A stretch of 64,000 nt of DNA from Gymnopilus junonius (taxonomy: Eukaryota; Basidiomycota; Agaricomycetes; Agaricales; Galerinaceae): positions 372,001-436,000 of the forward strand of contig JADNYJ010000007.1 of NCBI GenBank assembly GCA_015501075.1, in the 5' to 3' direction. A program made the translations under genes and the position numbers. Positions 32,157-43,378 of the stretch are shown here, in pieces. Below the pieces are notes generated by a model that did no database searches, was not told where the DNA came from, and saw nothing but the letters and a program-made list of their open reading frames with translations. Each line of letters begins with the position of its first letter. Within the stretch, counting starts at the first letter, position 1.

Positions 32157-35100
32157 TTACACCACATCTTCATTGGAGCGACTAAGAGCCCTGAGGAAAG
32201 CCGAGGAAAATGTTTTCGCTTCGTCAAATACCCGGAGAGTCGGTGCGTGGCCCCCTGAAGCGGCAATGGCTTTGATGTGGCAAAGCTCGGTAAATGCAAC
32301 ACTAAAGCCAAAGGTTTCGGAAAGTTGATAAGCATACGAGGCTTTCACTTTCTCCACGTCACGAGTGAGAATAATCTCCGACTCCAGGGGTTGTGCATAG
32401 GCTCGTGCACATGGAATCATCAAATCGTTCTGCGACGACTTGCCCTTTTTACCCTGCTGGAGGGCGATGTCTGTGCCTTCTTCTGCTGGGACTCGCCGCA
32501 CGACTGACGGAAAATCTCGTAGGCGATGTTGACGTGGCTACGGATGCTCTTCAACTCTTCATTGAAAACGTTAATGTTCCGTTTTGATTGAGCAGCTAAC
32601 GCATACTCCGCCGCTGTGTTATAAGGCAGCAACAAATCCTTATCTTGCCGTATCTCGTTCTTCAGCCCCTTCTTATATCTTGCAAGGAGCTCATTTCCTT
32701 TATCCGAGCCTGCTACCTTTAGGCGCCCTAGAATGTCATTTGGGGGAGGAGAGCCAGCATTATCTCCAAATTTGTTGCCGAATTTTTGGAGATCCTGCTG
32801 GAGAATCCCAGCCTTCAGACGGTGGCCAGTCTTGCTCGAATCAAGCAACGTTGCAAAACTTGATGGTACGAATCACGAATCAGGCTAAAGCTGACAACAT
32901 AAGATAAGGAAAGCGCTTACATGTAGGCGAGGCGAACACTGTGTTGGTGACCATAGCCATAGGTAACAGTGGCATTCTCGTGCATCATTGAGTAAAGACC
33001 AACTTGAGATTCATTCAGGTTAGCAATGAGATGTTCCAAGAATGCCTCGCTGGTCTTTCTCGGAGACATAGTCTTCGTCCGAATACAGAAGTTCTCGACT
33101 TTCTCGACTTTGCCACTAGGCTCAAAGTTGTCCTCAATAAAGTTATCTGGTTCATTTGTGAAGGGCTTGTTGTCGAAAGCCTCAACAATTTCTTGGTCCC
33201 ATATCACAATGAGCTCATCTGACCAAACGGGTTAGACTTTGGAAAGAGGAGATTGAGAAGTTGTTCTTACCTCCGTCCATATCTTCAAATGATAAAATGT
33301 AAATAAATTGATTTCTAAAATCACAACAGAACCCAACACCTACCGCCACCTGCAAGTTCGTTTGCCAGACTACGCTTGCCCTTGATTGAGATTATGATAA
33401 CATCCGGCCACCTGTCGAGCTCTCGCTTGTCTACAGCCTTTACCTTAAAAGGAAGGTTATTTGTGGAATCCACTTGACAAAAGAGGAGACTCACCCGCCG
33501 CATATCTGAAGGAAGGCGAATTGGATATCTGCCCAACTATGTTGCAAAATCGTCAGGCAGTGGAATTGACAGTCGAGCAGTTTTCGGCTTACAATTACTT
33601 CCCCTTCGAGAACGTGGAGTAATAGACCAGTCTTCGGATCTGTACGAGGCCTGGAAAATTTGTAGTATATTTCACCTTCTTCCAGGACACCAAGGGGATC
33701 TGCATCAAGTGAGTATATTTCTTAAGTAGATATGAATAAGTATTACCAGGTACAACATATCCTCCAAGTGATTCTTCGATGGGAATGCGGAATTTCTCAA
33801 CAGAGGATTTGATGACGTTCTGGACGACATAACCAATTTTTTCATAGAGATATTGGTGCATACTAGGCATAAACCCGGCTTGAATCATCTCGACAGTCAA
33901 TTCATTTAATGAAGCCGGAGCTGCAAGGCTTTTAAGTCAAAACTATCCAAATACCATGCTGATCATGACTTACAGCCACTAAACTTGTTGCGACCAGCAT
34001 TAGCAGAGGCGGCAGCATCTTGCTGATTGTCATCGTCCTCAGTGTCCGTCTCATTTTCCTCGGTGCCCCAATCGCGACCTTTCAAACCAAGAGCACGGTT
34101 CAAGGCAGTCGCAACTCTCTGAGTCCTTGATCCTGTAACATTCCCACACTTGTTAACCGCATCCCAAAGGAAAACAGCCGCATGAGGCCTATCCCAGTCC
34201 AGCAAAGGTCCGACTTCTTTTTCAAGTCCTTCTTCCATCAAACGAACAAGGATCTGAGAAGGAATACCATTGGCGAAAACGTTAACGATACTTTGCGAGG
34301 TGAGAGCAATAGATGGCGACGGTCGAGAAGGTCCTAGCAAGTCAAAAATCCTGTGAGCACGGTCGAACCCGTGGTTCTTGATCTTGTTCTGCGAATCACG
34401 AATCCATATCTTGGGCTCCTCGGAGCTGTCAGTGGGGTGAAGGATCCAAAAACCCTTGCTTCCATCGATACGTCCTTGAATACCTGCAGGCATGCTTTCA
34501 TATCCCATATATTTGACAATCCGGTATAGGGCTGTGTGGTTGATAAACCCGCAACCGTCCGTCATTAATTTGTCAGCAGGTGGTTTCTTATCTTTTGGCC
34601 AATCGGAAACGGCTGAAAAGGGAAGATGGGGTCAGAACGAGGTCAATGATCAATCAGAGAGATATTGCAAAACTTACTCGTATCATCAATGAAGAATATA
34701 TTCTTCTCTTCAAATTCCAGTGCAGGCACAGAATTTGATAGACCAAGAACAAATCGAGTAGACCATTTACTAATAACCTGTAATAGATGTAGCCAGAATC
34801 ATAATCAATAAACTGCATTTCTAAATGATGCAATTTCACATACCTGGCTGTAGTTTTTGCGCTGCTCCAGAGGGTTATGCCAATTTATGAACTCCTGGAA
34901 AGATATGCGAAACCCATCACCACACCAGTCCTGAGGAGAACGGCCCCAGTTATCATTGGTCTCAAACATGTAAATGGCCTGTTCTTTTGAGCTGAAAGGG
35001 ATATATGTTCGTCCACAGATAATAAACTTTTGGAGAAGGAACTGTTTCACTTGAGCGTTTTCATTCCGCAGAAGTTCTTTCGAGATTTTGAGATGAATAA

Positions 35101-36734
35101 ACCTTCTAGAACCGAACATACGGGCGTATCTGTACGAACGCCGTTTTTCCATCGGTTCGAGTTTAATCTTGTAGGAGGACACTTCCTTAACAAGACGAGC
35201 CACCTGTTGAACTTGGCCACCATACCAGTCCGGAGCTCCTTCCCAATCACCCATGAGGCCTAGCCCTCGACCATGATTCTCCATTATAGCGAGCTGTTCA
35301 CGATCAAGTTCTTTCCTGTGCAATAATGAACGAGGTGTAAAATGGAGACATAAAAGACAGGCTTACCAGAGATATATGTCAGTTGCTGAAGATGACGCAG
35401 TGTGCTTGCCACGCATGATGATTTGTACTTTGGAGGCGGAATCAACATTCTTACCCTTCAACTGCTGGAGATGAGCTCGGACGTCGGCCCAAGTCCAGGT
35501 ATCCTGAGAAACACCCCTGGCCAGCTCATACTGAGTCCCCCATTCGATCATAAGTGAATCCATTAGCCGTTGTGTCTCGTCGTCATGTGCGATTAAGTCC
35601 GGTTCAAGATCTGCACCAAATTGACTTCGCGCGAACTGAGAAATTACCGTAGGGACTCGTTCTTCAGTCATTATGGACACTTGGGAGTTGGGTTGAGTAG
35701 AGACTGCAACAGGAGGTTTGGTGACGACTCTCTGTTTCTTGCGAGTAGTCACATGGGGAGAATGTCCGGAGTGAAAGACGTCTTGAATAACAACAGGCCT
35801 TGAATTTTGGGAAGAGCGCTTCGACTGTGATTCTGACGAAGAAATATCCAGCGAGGATGAACTACTGGTGGCCGACCTCTGCGAAAAGAGGGAATTCATG
35901 GAGGACAAAGAGGAGTCCGCCGTCAGTGCAGGAGGGCGAATTACTTGCGAAGATTCAATATCTGTTCCAGCTTCGGTCGATAGTGAGTAGGGACCAAAAC
36001 ATAACAAGAAAATTAAGATATCGTACTTTCATCTTCGTCCGAATCAATGACATTGACAACAACTTTTTTAGGAGACATGACCTATAATGATAAGGTTAAC
36101 CAAAATACCCCTTCGTCACCTGCCATGTTAAATACCTGTGATATGGTTGGTGACTGTGCTGGTTTTGATGCTGCTGCAGAGGAAGCTACATTGAGTGACC
36201 GGAACCAGATAATAATTAAAAGCAACAAACTGGATGTCCCATCAAGGCTCATCTCTTTAAGAGCATTCTCAATCGCATTGAGACGACTTCCAGGGGTGCT
36301 CGATGAGGTGCTATTACTTTTTGAAGGGGTCTTTGGGCTGGCAGGTAGATTAGTACTACTTCCTGAATTCGTAGCAGAATCCTTGATATGGTGGTGACGC
36401 TGATGTTTAGAGGTACTCGTTGGAGTAGAAATAGAAGAGATGGCAGTAGCAAGTCGATGCCTGTCATTTTTAGTTCGAGGCGTCGAAGAGATATCTGCAT
36501 GTGAGCTTGTCTTTCCCTTTCCAGCGGGTAAGATGACCCAGGATGCATCTACACAGGAATTGAGCATGGATCCTCTTCCAGCCTCAACCATACACGAACC
36601 AGATCTCGCTGCGTCAGACGACGATTCAACATTGCCCGCCGTTGAATAGCCGGAATAATTGTTCTAATGAGATGCAATTAGAAAGAAATGAATCGCTGGT
36701 AAAGATCACGGATACGGACCCTTTGTTGCGACAT
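32157..36734 (-). CDS. Cellular RNA-dependent RNA polymerase, QDE-1/SAD-1 family
   Basis: A protein of about 1,300 residues in roughly 14 exons. The start MSQQR (36734) joins across an intron to NNYSGYSTAGNVE. The N-terminal third is Ser/Thr-rich and disordered (KHQRHHHIKDSATNSGSSTN). The conserved part starts near WGTQYELARGVSQDTWTWAD, with KELDREQLAIMENHG, FLLQKFIICGRTYIPF, VNVFANGIPSQILVRLMEEG and DPLGVLEEGEIYYKFS. It then reaches the catalytic GGDMDGDELIVIWD, the DxDGD signature of eukaryotic RdRPs. Beyond lie PRKTSEAFLEHLIANLNESQ and TGHRLKAGILQQDLQKF. It should make double-stranded RNA for small-RNA silencing. An acidic insert, TEENETDTEDDDNQQD, sits before the palm region. This is a host gene, not viral: it is spliced and of cellular type. 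Divergent from centrin. Confidence 0.93.
33271..33282 (-). other. 12-nt microexon of the RdRP gene
   Basis: The exon ATATGGACGGAG is flanked by a 61-nt intron upstream (GTAGGT donor at 33343, TTTGAAG acceptor) and a 52-nt intron downstream (GTAAGA donor, GTCTAAC branch, GTCAG acceptor at 33219). Both catalytic Asp codons are split: G|AT on the 5' side and G|AT on the 3' side. Spliced, it gives GGDMDGDE. Skipping it joins GGC-G to AT-GAG in frame and removes M-D-G-D. Confidence 0.85.
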
Positions 36735-37026
36735 TGTGGGCGTATTCAAGAGTCGCGGAGTTCAAGCTGAGAGAAATTATGGTATCAGATGAAGGTGGGT
36801 ATCCAAGAAAAGATCCAGATGAGACGATATAGCTGAGAAGTCTAGAGATGGAACGCTGATAAAAGGGACATGACTTTCCACGAACTTGGCCTCAATTTGC
36901 CCTTTCCAAGCAGCTGCCACCTGTGGCTGTCAAGTGGCTGTCCAAGAATACATCGCCGTGACGAATCACGTGCAGACGCGTTTTGAGGTGATGCGTGTCA
37001 CGATACGGTTCTCGCCAACGACCATC
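36735..37026. promoter_or_regulatory. Divergent promoter between RdRP and centrin
   Basis: These 292 bp separate the two ATGs and must carry both core promoters. No clear TATA box or repeated element was seen. Part of it stays open in frame with centrin (from 36886), but no family-like sequence is encoded there. Confidence 0.45.
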
Positions 37027-37721
37027 ATGTATACCTCCTCTGCTGTCCAAAAAGCTAAAAGGCGGACACACGCGCGTCCAGAGCTCAGTGATGAGCAAAA
37101 ACAGGAGATAAAGGAGGCCTTTGAGCTATTCGATACCGACAAGGATGGTTGCGTAGACTATCACGAACTCAAAGTCGCGATGAGGGCCCTTGGTTTCGAT
37201 CTGAAGAAGGCCGAGGTGCTTAAGCTTCTGCGCGACCACGACAAGGAGAATGTAGGGCTGATGGAGTTCCAGGACTTTGCGAAAATCAGTAAGTATACGC
37301 CTTCGGACCCAAGGTTGCTCTCCCATGGGTACATCAAACTTTGACGCGCCATGCAGGAGGTTTCCCCGAAAATCTCTCATGCTTTTGGACCCTCGGTGGA
37401 CTGGTGAAATGATTTGCTGATACTCTTCTCCAGTGAGCGAACGAATACTCGAACGCGATCCCATGGAAGAAATTCGGCGAGCCTTCAAACTTTTCGACGA
37501 TGATGGCACAGGGAAAATCAGCCTACGGAATCTCAGGCGCGTCGCGAAGGAGATCGGAGATCGGTTAGAGGATGACGAGCTGTGAGTTTTACTGTTTGAG
37601 GCTGTGATGACGAAGTACTGACCTCGACCTCAGTAAGGCTATGATAGATGAATTCGATCTCGACCAGGACGGCGAGATTAACGAGCAAGAGTTCATTGCT
37701 ATAATGACTGATGATGCTTAA
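37027..37721 (+). CDS. CDC31: Centrin (Cdc31-type EF-hand protein)
   Basis: Three exons (37027-37288, 37434 to about 37581, and a last exon to 37721). The N-terminus [20 protein letters not shown] is followed by [20 protein letters not shown] and EF-hand 1 ([12 protein letters not shown]), [19 protein letters not shown]-hand 2 ([12 protein letters not shown], weak), then [22 protein letters not shown]-hand 3 ([12 protein letters not shown]), [16 protein letters not shown], and EF-hand 4 ([12 protein letters not shown]) ending IAIMTDDA. Centrins work at the spindle pole body and its duplication, and also with nuclear pore and DNA-repair partners. EF2 lacks several canonical ligands and probably binds calcium poorly, as in many centrins. 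The start at 37027 is chosen because the family's basic leader begins there. Confidence 0.93.
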
Positions 37722-40700
37722 CGTGTCCGATTACCTCACCTCTCGGACCTGCTCTTTTTGTGCTGTCGTCAACCTGTTTGCAAGCGTCACATCGTTTTCC
37801 CTTGTTTTCATTGCGATCTCTCATGGCATATCACTGTGTGATTATAATCCCTAGATGTGAGTATGTCGTATCATTTTTTCTCTTGCCACACGATGCTCAA
37901 AATACTCCGCAGACTTCTACCACCCTTGTAATAGCTATTTGGCCCCAAACATTTAATGCCGAACCTATATTTGTAAAACAACGTCGTATGAATTCCAGTC
38001 TGGTGGTAAGATGTTCCATCTTAGTTGACACATTAACCCATATCTCGCAGCTTTTTCCTTCGACCCTACCAAAGTGGAATGGGCTCCGGATTCCAGATAT
38101 TTCAACATCCTTGGGACCGTCCAAACACTACTCTGGTTAGACCTCTTGGTCCCAGGAGACATGTTACTTACACATCTACTGTCAGGACCAAACCGATGGT
38201 GCATAGGACTATTTCAAGTGCTCCGGTTGCATCCTTCCGGCCCAGCTCCTTGGTCTATCAGCTTGAAGTCAGCTATTCAAGATTTCGGCGCCCACTCAAC
38301 GACCCCCCTCAAGTTATCATCTTTTAATTGGAATTCTCCGGACTCTCAGGTCTGACATTATCCTGGAGCAGTCTTTCGAGGCTGCGGCGAAACTACATGA
38401 TGACGTCGGATTTATCGAAGCATGGGAATAGGTCGATCTCCACAGTGAGATTCCAGGTATGTAAGACGGTATAAATTTTCCAATCCGACATTTGACTATT
38501 TCCCATAGCTCACCTCGAACTCAGGAAGAAATGTGCCCTCTATTGCCGGACCTTGACCAAAGCAAATGCGCACAAGAGCCGGACATTACTGCTGCATAAA
38601 TGGAAGAAATGACAGGGCTGTGCAAAAATCAGGTGCGACTGGGGCGCTTAGGTTTATTTTCTAGGAACGCTAATAGACGACAGTAGCACTACAGCGAATA
38701 ATCGGTGCCGCAAGGCAGAGGCACTCTATTTCTCGAATAAGGCACCGTCAAGGGGAAATCTCGCGCATGTTCCGCATCCTATTGCGTATACTATGCACTC
38801 AGCAGGGCCATCGCGCATGTAAGATAGAACCTCGGAAAATTATACCTGGTTCTTGACGATTCTTTCTAATGTACGTACGGCTACTTCTTCAATTCAATCT
38901 ATGATAGATCCTGATCGGGTTTTCAACCTATTTTACTCGCTGAAACTTATCAATGCAGGCTCGATGACAAAATGGAATTCGCCCAACAAGCGTCGTGATC
39001 GCAATTGCGGTGCAAGTTATTTGCTCTTATTTGTTAATTGCGTCTGTCACGACATGTTACGTCCCGGCATCCGCCGGTGATGCCGCATTAGATAAGCCGA
39101 GACAGGCCCGAATTCAACGCGGACTTAAAGAGTCAGTGCCATCTTAGATCTACCGTCGAAACGGTCTTGGACTGTGCAAAACACGGTGAATACGGGTGAA
39201 AAGTATAGTGTTCACTCTCATGTTGACTATACGCCACTAGAAGTTAGATACAACTGTCAGGCAGATTTTGACATTGCCGCAGACAGGCAAAATCGACATG
39301 TGCGTAAAAACCTCAATTCGAAGTTAATTCCAGAATTGGTATGAACCATGGTAATCATGCGAATTTAAGAAATATATTGAATTGACTTTTTATTTTATCG
39401 CAGGCCGATGACGGACGGCTGAAATAAGAAATAAACGTGAGTCCACGTTAACTGCCTGTAAAGTATAATCAGTCGAACGGTCATCTAGGAACAGCTGGTA
39501 TAACTTACACTGCTATGTTTATCTAGGCGTTGCCCAACTGACCTCCAAGCACGAGGCCCAGCCCTTAAAAAAGCATCCCAACACCGTCCTAGAATGGGTC
39601 CCTCTCGCGACATTTCCGGCAACGTCGCATTCAGGACGATGTCGTACGCCAGCCAAACGCCACGCAGCCCATGCTTGACCGTCTCGGGTGACAAGAATGG
39701 ATCCCGAGTCGGTGTCGAGACATTCTGATGACCCTGAGCCTGAAGGGCTTCCAGACTCCAGATGGTAAGAAGGCGCCACAATTGATCCTGGATTGGCTGG
39801 ATGTCGACATCAGAAGCGACGTCAATGACGGATATGGGATATCCACAAAACTAAGAGGCTTATGCTTATCACCGTCACCTCTTTGGGCCACCGTATGTGC
39901 TTGTTAAAGGTAGGTTCGAATTTACGACTGACACAGCCAGCGCAGGTCAAGTGGCCAACGACCAACCGGATTGGTGTGAGCGTAATGAAGCCGGTTAATG
40001 CCTCCGTGTCTATTTAAATCTCAGAGTTCAAATTGCTTAATTAATTTTCTCAGACTTCAGACGAATTCGGCATTGATTGTGGACTTGATACTGCAAACAA
40101 AAAGCACCAGCAACGTCGAGCTCTAAATATCTGAAATGCTGCAATCTAAATTAAATACATTCCCGAACGTTCGATAGGTGTTTCCACAACTAATATCAGG
40201 ACGGTGAAGTTGAAGTTCAGCGTACCTGTCACTTGTAGTCAAGGAAAATAGAATATCTAGCCTGTCCCTCGTCAACTTCATTGGTCTCCTCGACTTTCAG
40301 GCATCAAATGTACGTGGAGAACCCGAGTCTACGATATACAATGTCCTGACCACTGTTTAGCAGAATCACACTCGGTCACAATTTCTGTTCACTTGACTTA
40401 TTGGTGGGCAGTTTTTTTCATCGGCTATAGGTTATGCTAAACGGTATTCCAATTTTGAAACAGTGCTTCTACGGAGATACACGACCTTAAGGACCGTGGA
40501 CTCGAATATACACACAGATGAAAATAGAAGACGGGATGTGACCGTTTCAAGCTTTGTCCGATTGATCAACGAGGCGAGTAAAAACTCCTTGGAGCAAAAA
40601 GATCCCTTGAAGGAGACAAGATAGGCTGAAGGAACCCAGAGGGTGGTAGTAAGGCCAGCGAGGAGCGAGGAGATAATCTCATGATCACGGAGAGAAGCCA

Positions 40701-40827
40701 CAGTCAACGACAACTCCAAGGGAAGAAGCTAGGAAGCACGAAGTGACAATGTAGATGCTGAGAATGTCTCCAGTGATTGACGCTGCTAATTCCACATCGC
40801 ATCAGTTTCTTTTGGAAGATATTTATT
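37722..40827. other. Gene-poor stretch, about 3.1 kb
   Basis: Only short frames that overlap on both strands. Two patches are locally denser. At 38047-38330 three frames are open on the + strand (for example VEWAPDSRYFNILGT and SLVYQLEVSYSRFRRPLNDP) after a CTCGCAG acceptor. At 39485-39891 two minus frames are open (for example IQDQLWRLLTIWSLEALQAQ). Neither matches a family I know, and no continuous splice path was found. They may be decayed genes or chance. No terminal repeats or transposase motifs were recognised. Confidence 0.35.
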
Positions 40828-40833
40828 TATAAA
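40828..40833 (+). promoter_or_regulatory. Candidate TATA box
   Basis: TATAAA in TTTATAAATTC, 70 bp upstream of the ATG at 40898. It is the main non-coding hint that a small gene starts there. Confidence 0.35.
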
Positions 40834-40897
40834 TTCTCACCACTAGGGCGTATACTCTCTCTGCACCACCGACCTGGACTTGAACTCACGCATCATC

Positions 40898-41180
40898 ATG
40901 TGGTTTGAACACTTTGTGTCCTGTACATTGCGTGGCGATCTTGCGGGAGTAGAAGTTTCATTCAAAGACGAAAATCGATGTGAAGCCACTGGATATCGGA
41001 ACCTTCCACATCAAACGCGAAAAAGAAGGAACAATTGGAGTCGACCCAGCTATCTACTGTCTGCTGCTATTGCATTCCCCCGCGAAGCTCAGAGGCCAGA
41101 AGGCAGTGGCAACGCAACCTCTCATTCATCGCAATCCATTGACGGCCCGACTGCTTCGAAAGTCCACAATAATAGCATGA
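40898..41180 (+). CDS. Candidate small spliced gene, unrecognised
   Basis: The ATG at 40898 opens MWFEHF. If a 37-nt intron (40916-40952, GTGTCC to GTAG) is removed, the frame continues KFHSKTKIDVKPLDIGTFHI, KREKEGTIGVDPAIYCLLLL, HSPAKLRGQKAVATQPLIHR and stops at 41180 (81 residues). Without splicing, the ATG frame runs 112 codons to 41233 in a different frame. The spliced frame is the same register as two further open stretches downstream (to 41400 and to 41732), separated by TGA codons, so the gene may be longer or a relic. The 37-nt intron is shorter than others here. No family recognised. Confidence 0.25.
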
Positions 41181-43055
41181 ACTCTCCAAATCCAAGGCTC
41201 AGGATGGCGTCACATTCATGGGGCACCTGGTGAAATTGCAAAGCCCGTACAGGACATGGCAGAAAGGTCTTTACCAGAGAATAGGTGTCCCGTATCGGGA
41301 ACGGAAGCAGATGATCTGTCATTCTGTCGCAGTTCAAGTCCGAGGGCTCACTCCAAGATAAGCGTTGTAAGTCAGAGATGCCGCCACCGCACAACAGATT
41401 GAATGTTCCTCTCATCCAAGCCCTTATATCTGTCGCGCGGCGCCCTGCTAATATCAGTGGAGGCATATTGGACAAGGAAAGATACACCGGGCTTACGGCT
41501 CTGTGTGATATTGGCTGAGAGGATAGGCGCAGAAGACTTCTGCATCCAAGACCACAACGTTCTTCCAAAAGCTCTGTCAAGAGTGTACGTAGACGCGAAA
41601 TTTCAATCCCGGCGGTCGTCCGGAATGCCGTCTGAAGCACTATTGCGAGCGAGGGCTCGTCAACCAGTCGGAAATCGAGTTCAACCGGCGAACAGCAAAC
41701 AACCACTACAGCGGACCATAGTTATGGTGTGAAGCAATGACGGTGTGTGATCAAGTAAGTATGGCAATTTGAAGGTCCATTGCCCAGTCGCAAAAGGACA
41801 CCTTGGTTGGATAACAGAAATAGCTTATCGAATTCACAGGGCTGCTTACCTTTGCTCAGCCGTCAACGCTCAACGTCTATTCGAAGAGAAGAAATACCCA
41901 GGCTCATCACCGTCAAACAGCCAAATAGGCAGGACTTCGAAGCTCGTCGCTGGGCATCATGATCAGGCATGTCTATCTTGGGGGTCCATACTGACAAAGT
42001 AGGCCGAGAGTCTACTAACGGCCCGCCCGGAAAGCCATCTGGCCTTGACAAAAATAATCTCTGCACTAAACTCGCACTGGCACTTGTAGCGCTGCGCAGC
42101 AGGTCCCCCAGCGCACAAGGTCGAATGTCGTCTCTTGATCATATGAACGTTATCTATCATTTTGCTGTACTTGGTCTCCCTCATAAATAGATTAGAGAGG
42201 TTCGCACTGAGTGCGATGTCACTCTTTTCATTCATCTCCGCCTGAGCTAAGCCGTTCGTATTTTAGGGAAATCACAGAGGACATACCTTACCGTTTGGAC
42301 GTTCTGAGAGATGCGGTGGTTTTCGAGTCCGCATCAAGTGCTCTCTACGGCACGTGTGCTGGTGTTATAGATAGGTCAGTCTGGGGTAGAGATGCCGTTA
42401 GCTCTCTGGGGAAAGAAAGTTCAATCGAAATCATCTTACCAGCCTTTTGGTGTAGGTTTCGTCATTTGTCTGGGCAGAAAACAAACTCTCACCTTGGATT
42501 CCTTATGTCCGAATGACTGATCGTATACAAGAACCAGGGAAGGAAGCCAAGCAATTTGACCTCGAGGTTGTTCCAGGTCAACAAATTCCGATTCGAAATC
42601 CAAGACGAACAAATGGAGTCCGAGAAGTGCCAAAAAATCCCATTAAGGAGATGTTTAGATACATAATAGTAAAGAAGGAAATATCGGTATTGTAGGTGTA
42701 TATACTCGCGCCTGCATTTCTCACCAGGGCATAGCATAGAGTCCGCGCGAGTGGTTAAGTTATACTGTAAATAATCAGATTCTTGACTGCTAATAGTGCG
42801 ACGTGGTATGAATAGATTGCTCCTGTTAATACGGCAATTTAACATCAAAAGACGGAGATGAATGCGACTGGTTATTGAAAACCAGTTTATTTTGTGGTGG
42901 ATGCTTGGCGTGGACGTGGTTGGGGAATACGTGGTGAGCTGTAGATGGATGAGGTATGGGAATTACTGCAAGAATGCTGGAGGGAAATGTGACGTGAAGG
43001 ATGGCAAGGAACCGGGGAAAGCACCATGTAGCTTGCAAAAGTCGGTTGAGACGTT
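41181..43055. other. Unassigned stretch, about 1.9 kb
   Basis: Contains open frames on both strands at 41190-41732, including a 194-codon minus frame (41122-41706) that opposes the + frames. Neither carries a recognised domain. From 41740 to 43055 only short frames occur. The distal part is downstream of the C2H2 factor stop (minus strand) and should hold its terminator near 43350. Confidence 0.35.
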
Positions 43056-43084
43056 GAGAAAAGAAAAAGAAAAAGAAAAAGAAT
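43056..43084 (+). repeat. A-rich hexanucleotide microsatellite (GAAAAA)n
   Basis: About four to five tandem GAAAAA units, immediately downstream of the C2H2 gene's 3' end. Another A-rich run follows at 43207-43248. Confidence 0.7.
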
Positions 43085-43378
43085 GCATGAGATGACTTTG
43101 GTCGATGTTGACTGTGATAGATGGATGGCTGAATATCAAATATATGCGCATCAAAAGCCCAAGATTCATAAGGAGAAAATGAAACAAAGGTCGACTGTCG
43201 ACTGTAAAGAAAAAAAGCATACCAACACAAAAAAAAAGAAAAAAAGGAAGGAAATATGGGGAACGGAACAGAACACTGCCAAAAAGTCCATTCTGTCATT
43301 TCGTTCGTTCGCTCGTTATATTTCGTTTGTCATTGGACAATTGCTTCTTCCAAAGGGGGTTAGATATCATTCTAAGCC

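Noticed and set aside
32157..36734. Viral origin for the RNA-dependent RNA polymerase
   Set aside because: The gene has many introns and the DxDGD signature of eukaryotic cellular RdRPs (QDE-1 type), not the GDD of RNA viruses. It is an ordinary silencing gene.
39900..39925. tRNA-like GGTTCGAAT motif
   Set aside because: The bases around it do not form acceptor, D or anticodon stems; only the T-loop-like hexamer matches.
41122..41706. 194-codon open frame on the minus strand
   Set aside because: No recognisable domain, and it lies opposite + strand frames that have a TATA box and splice-compatible text. Its length alone is not enough evidence.
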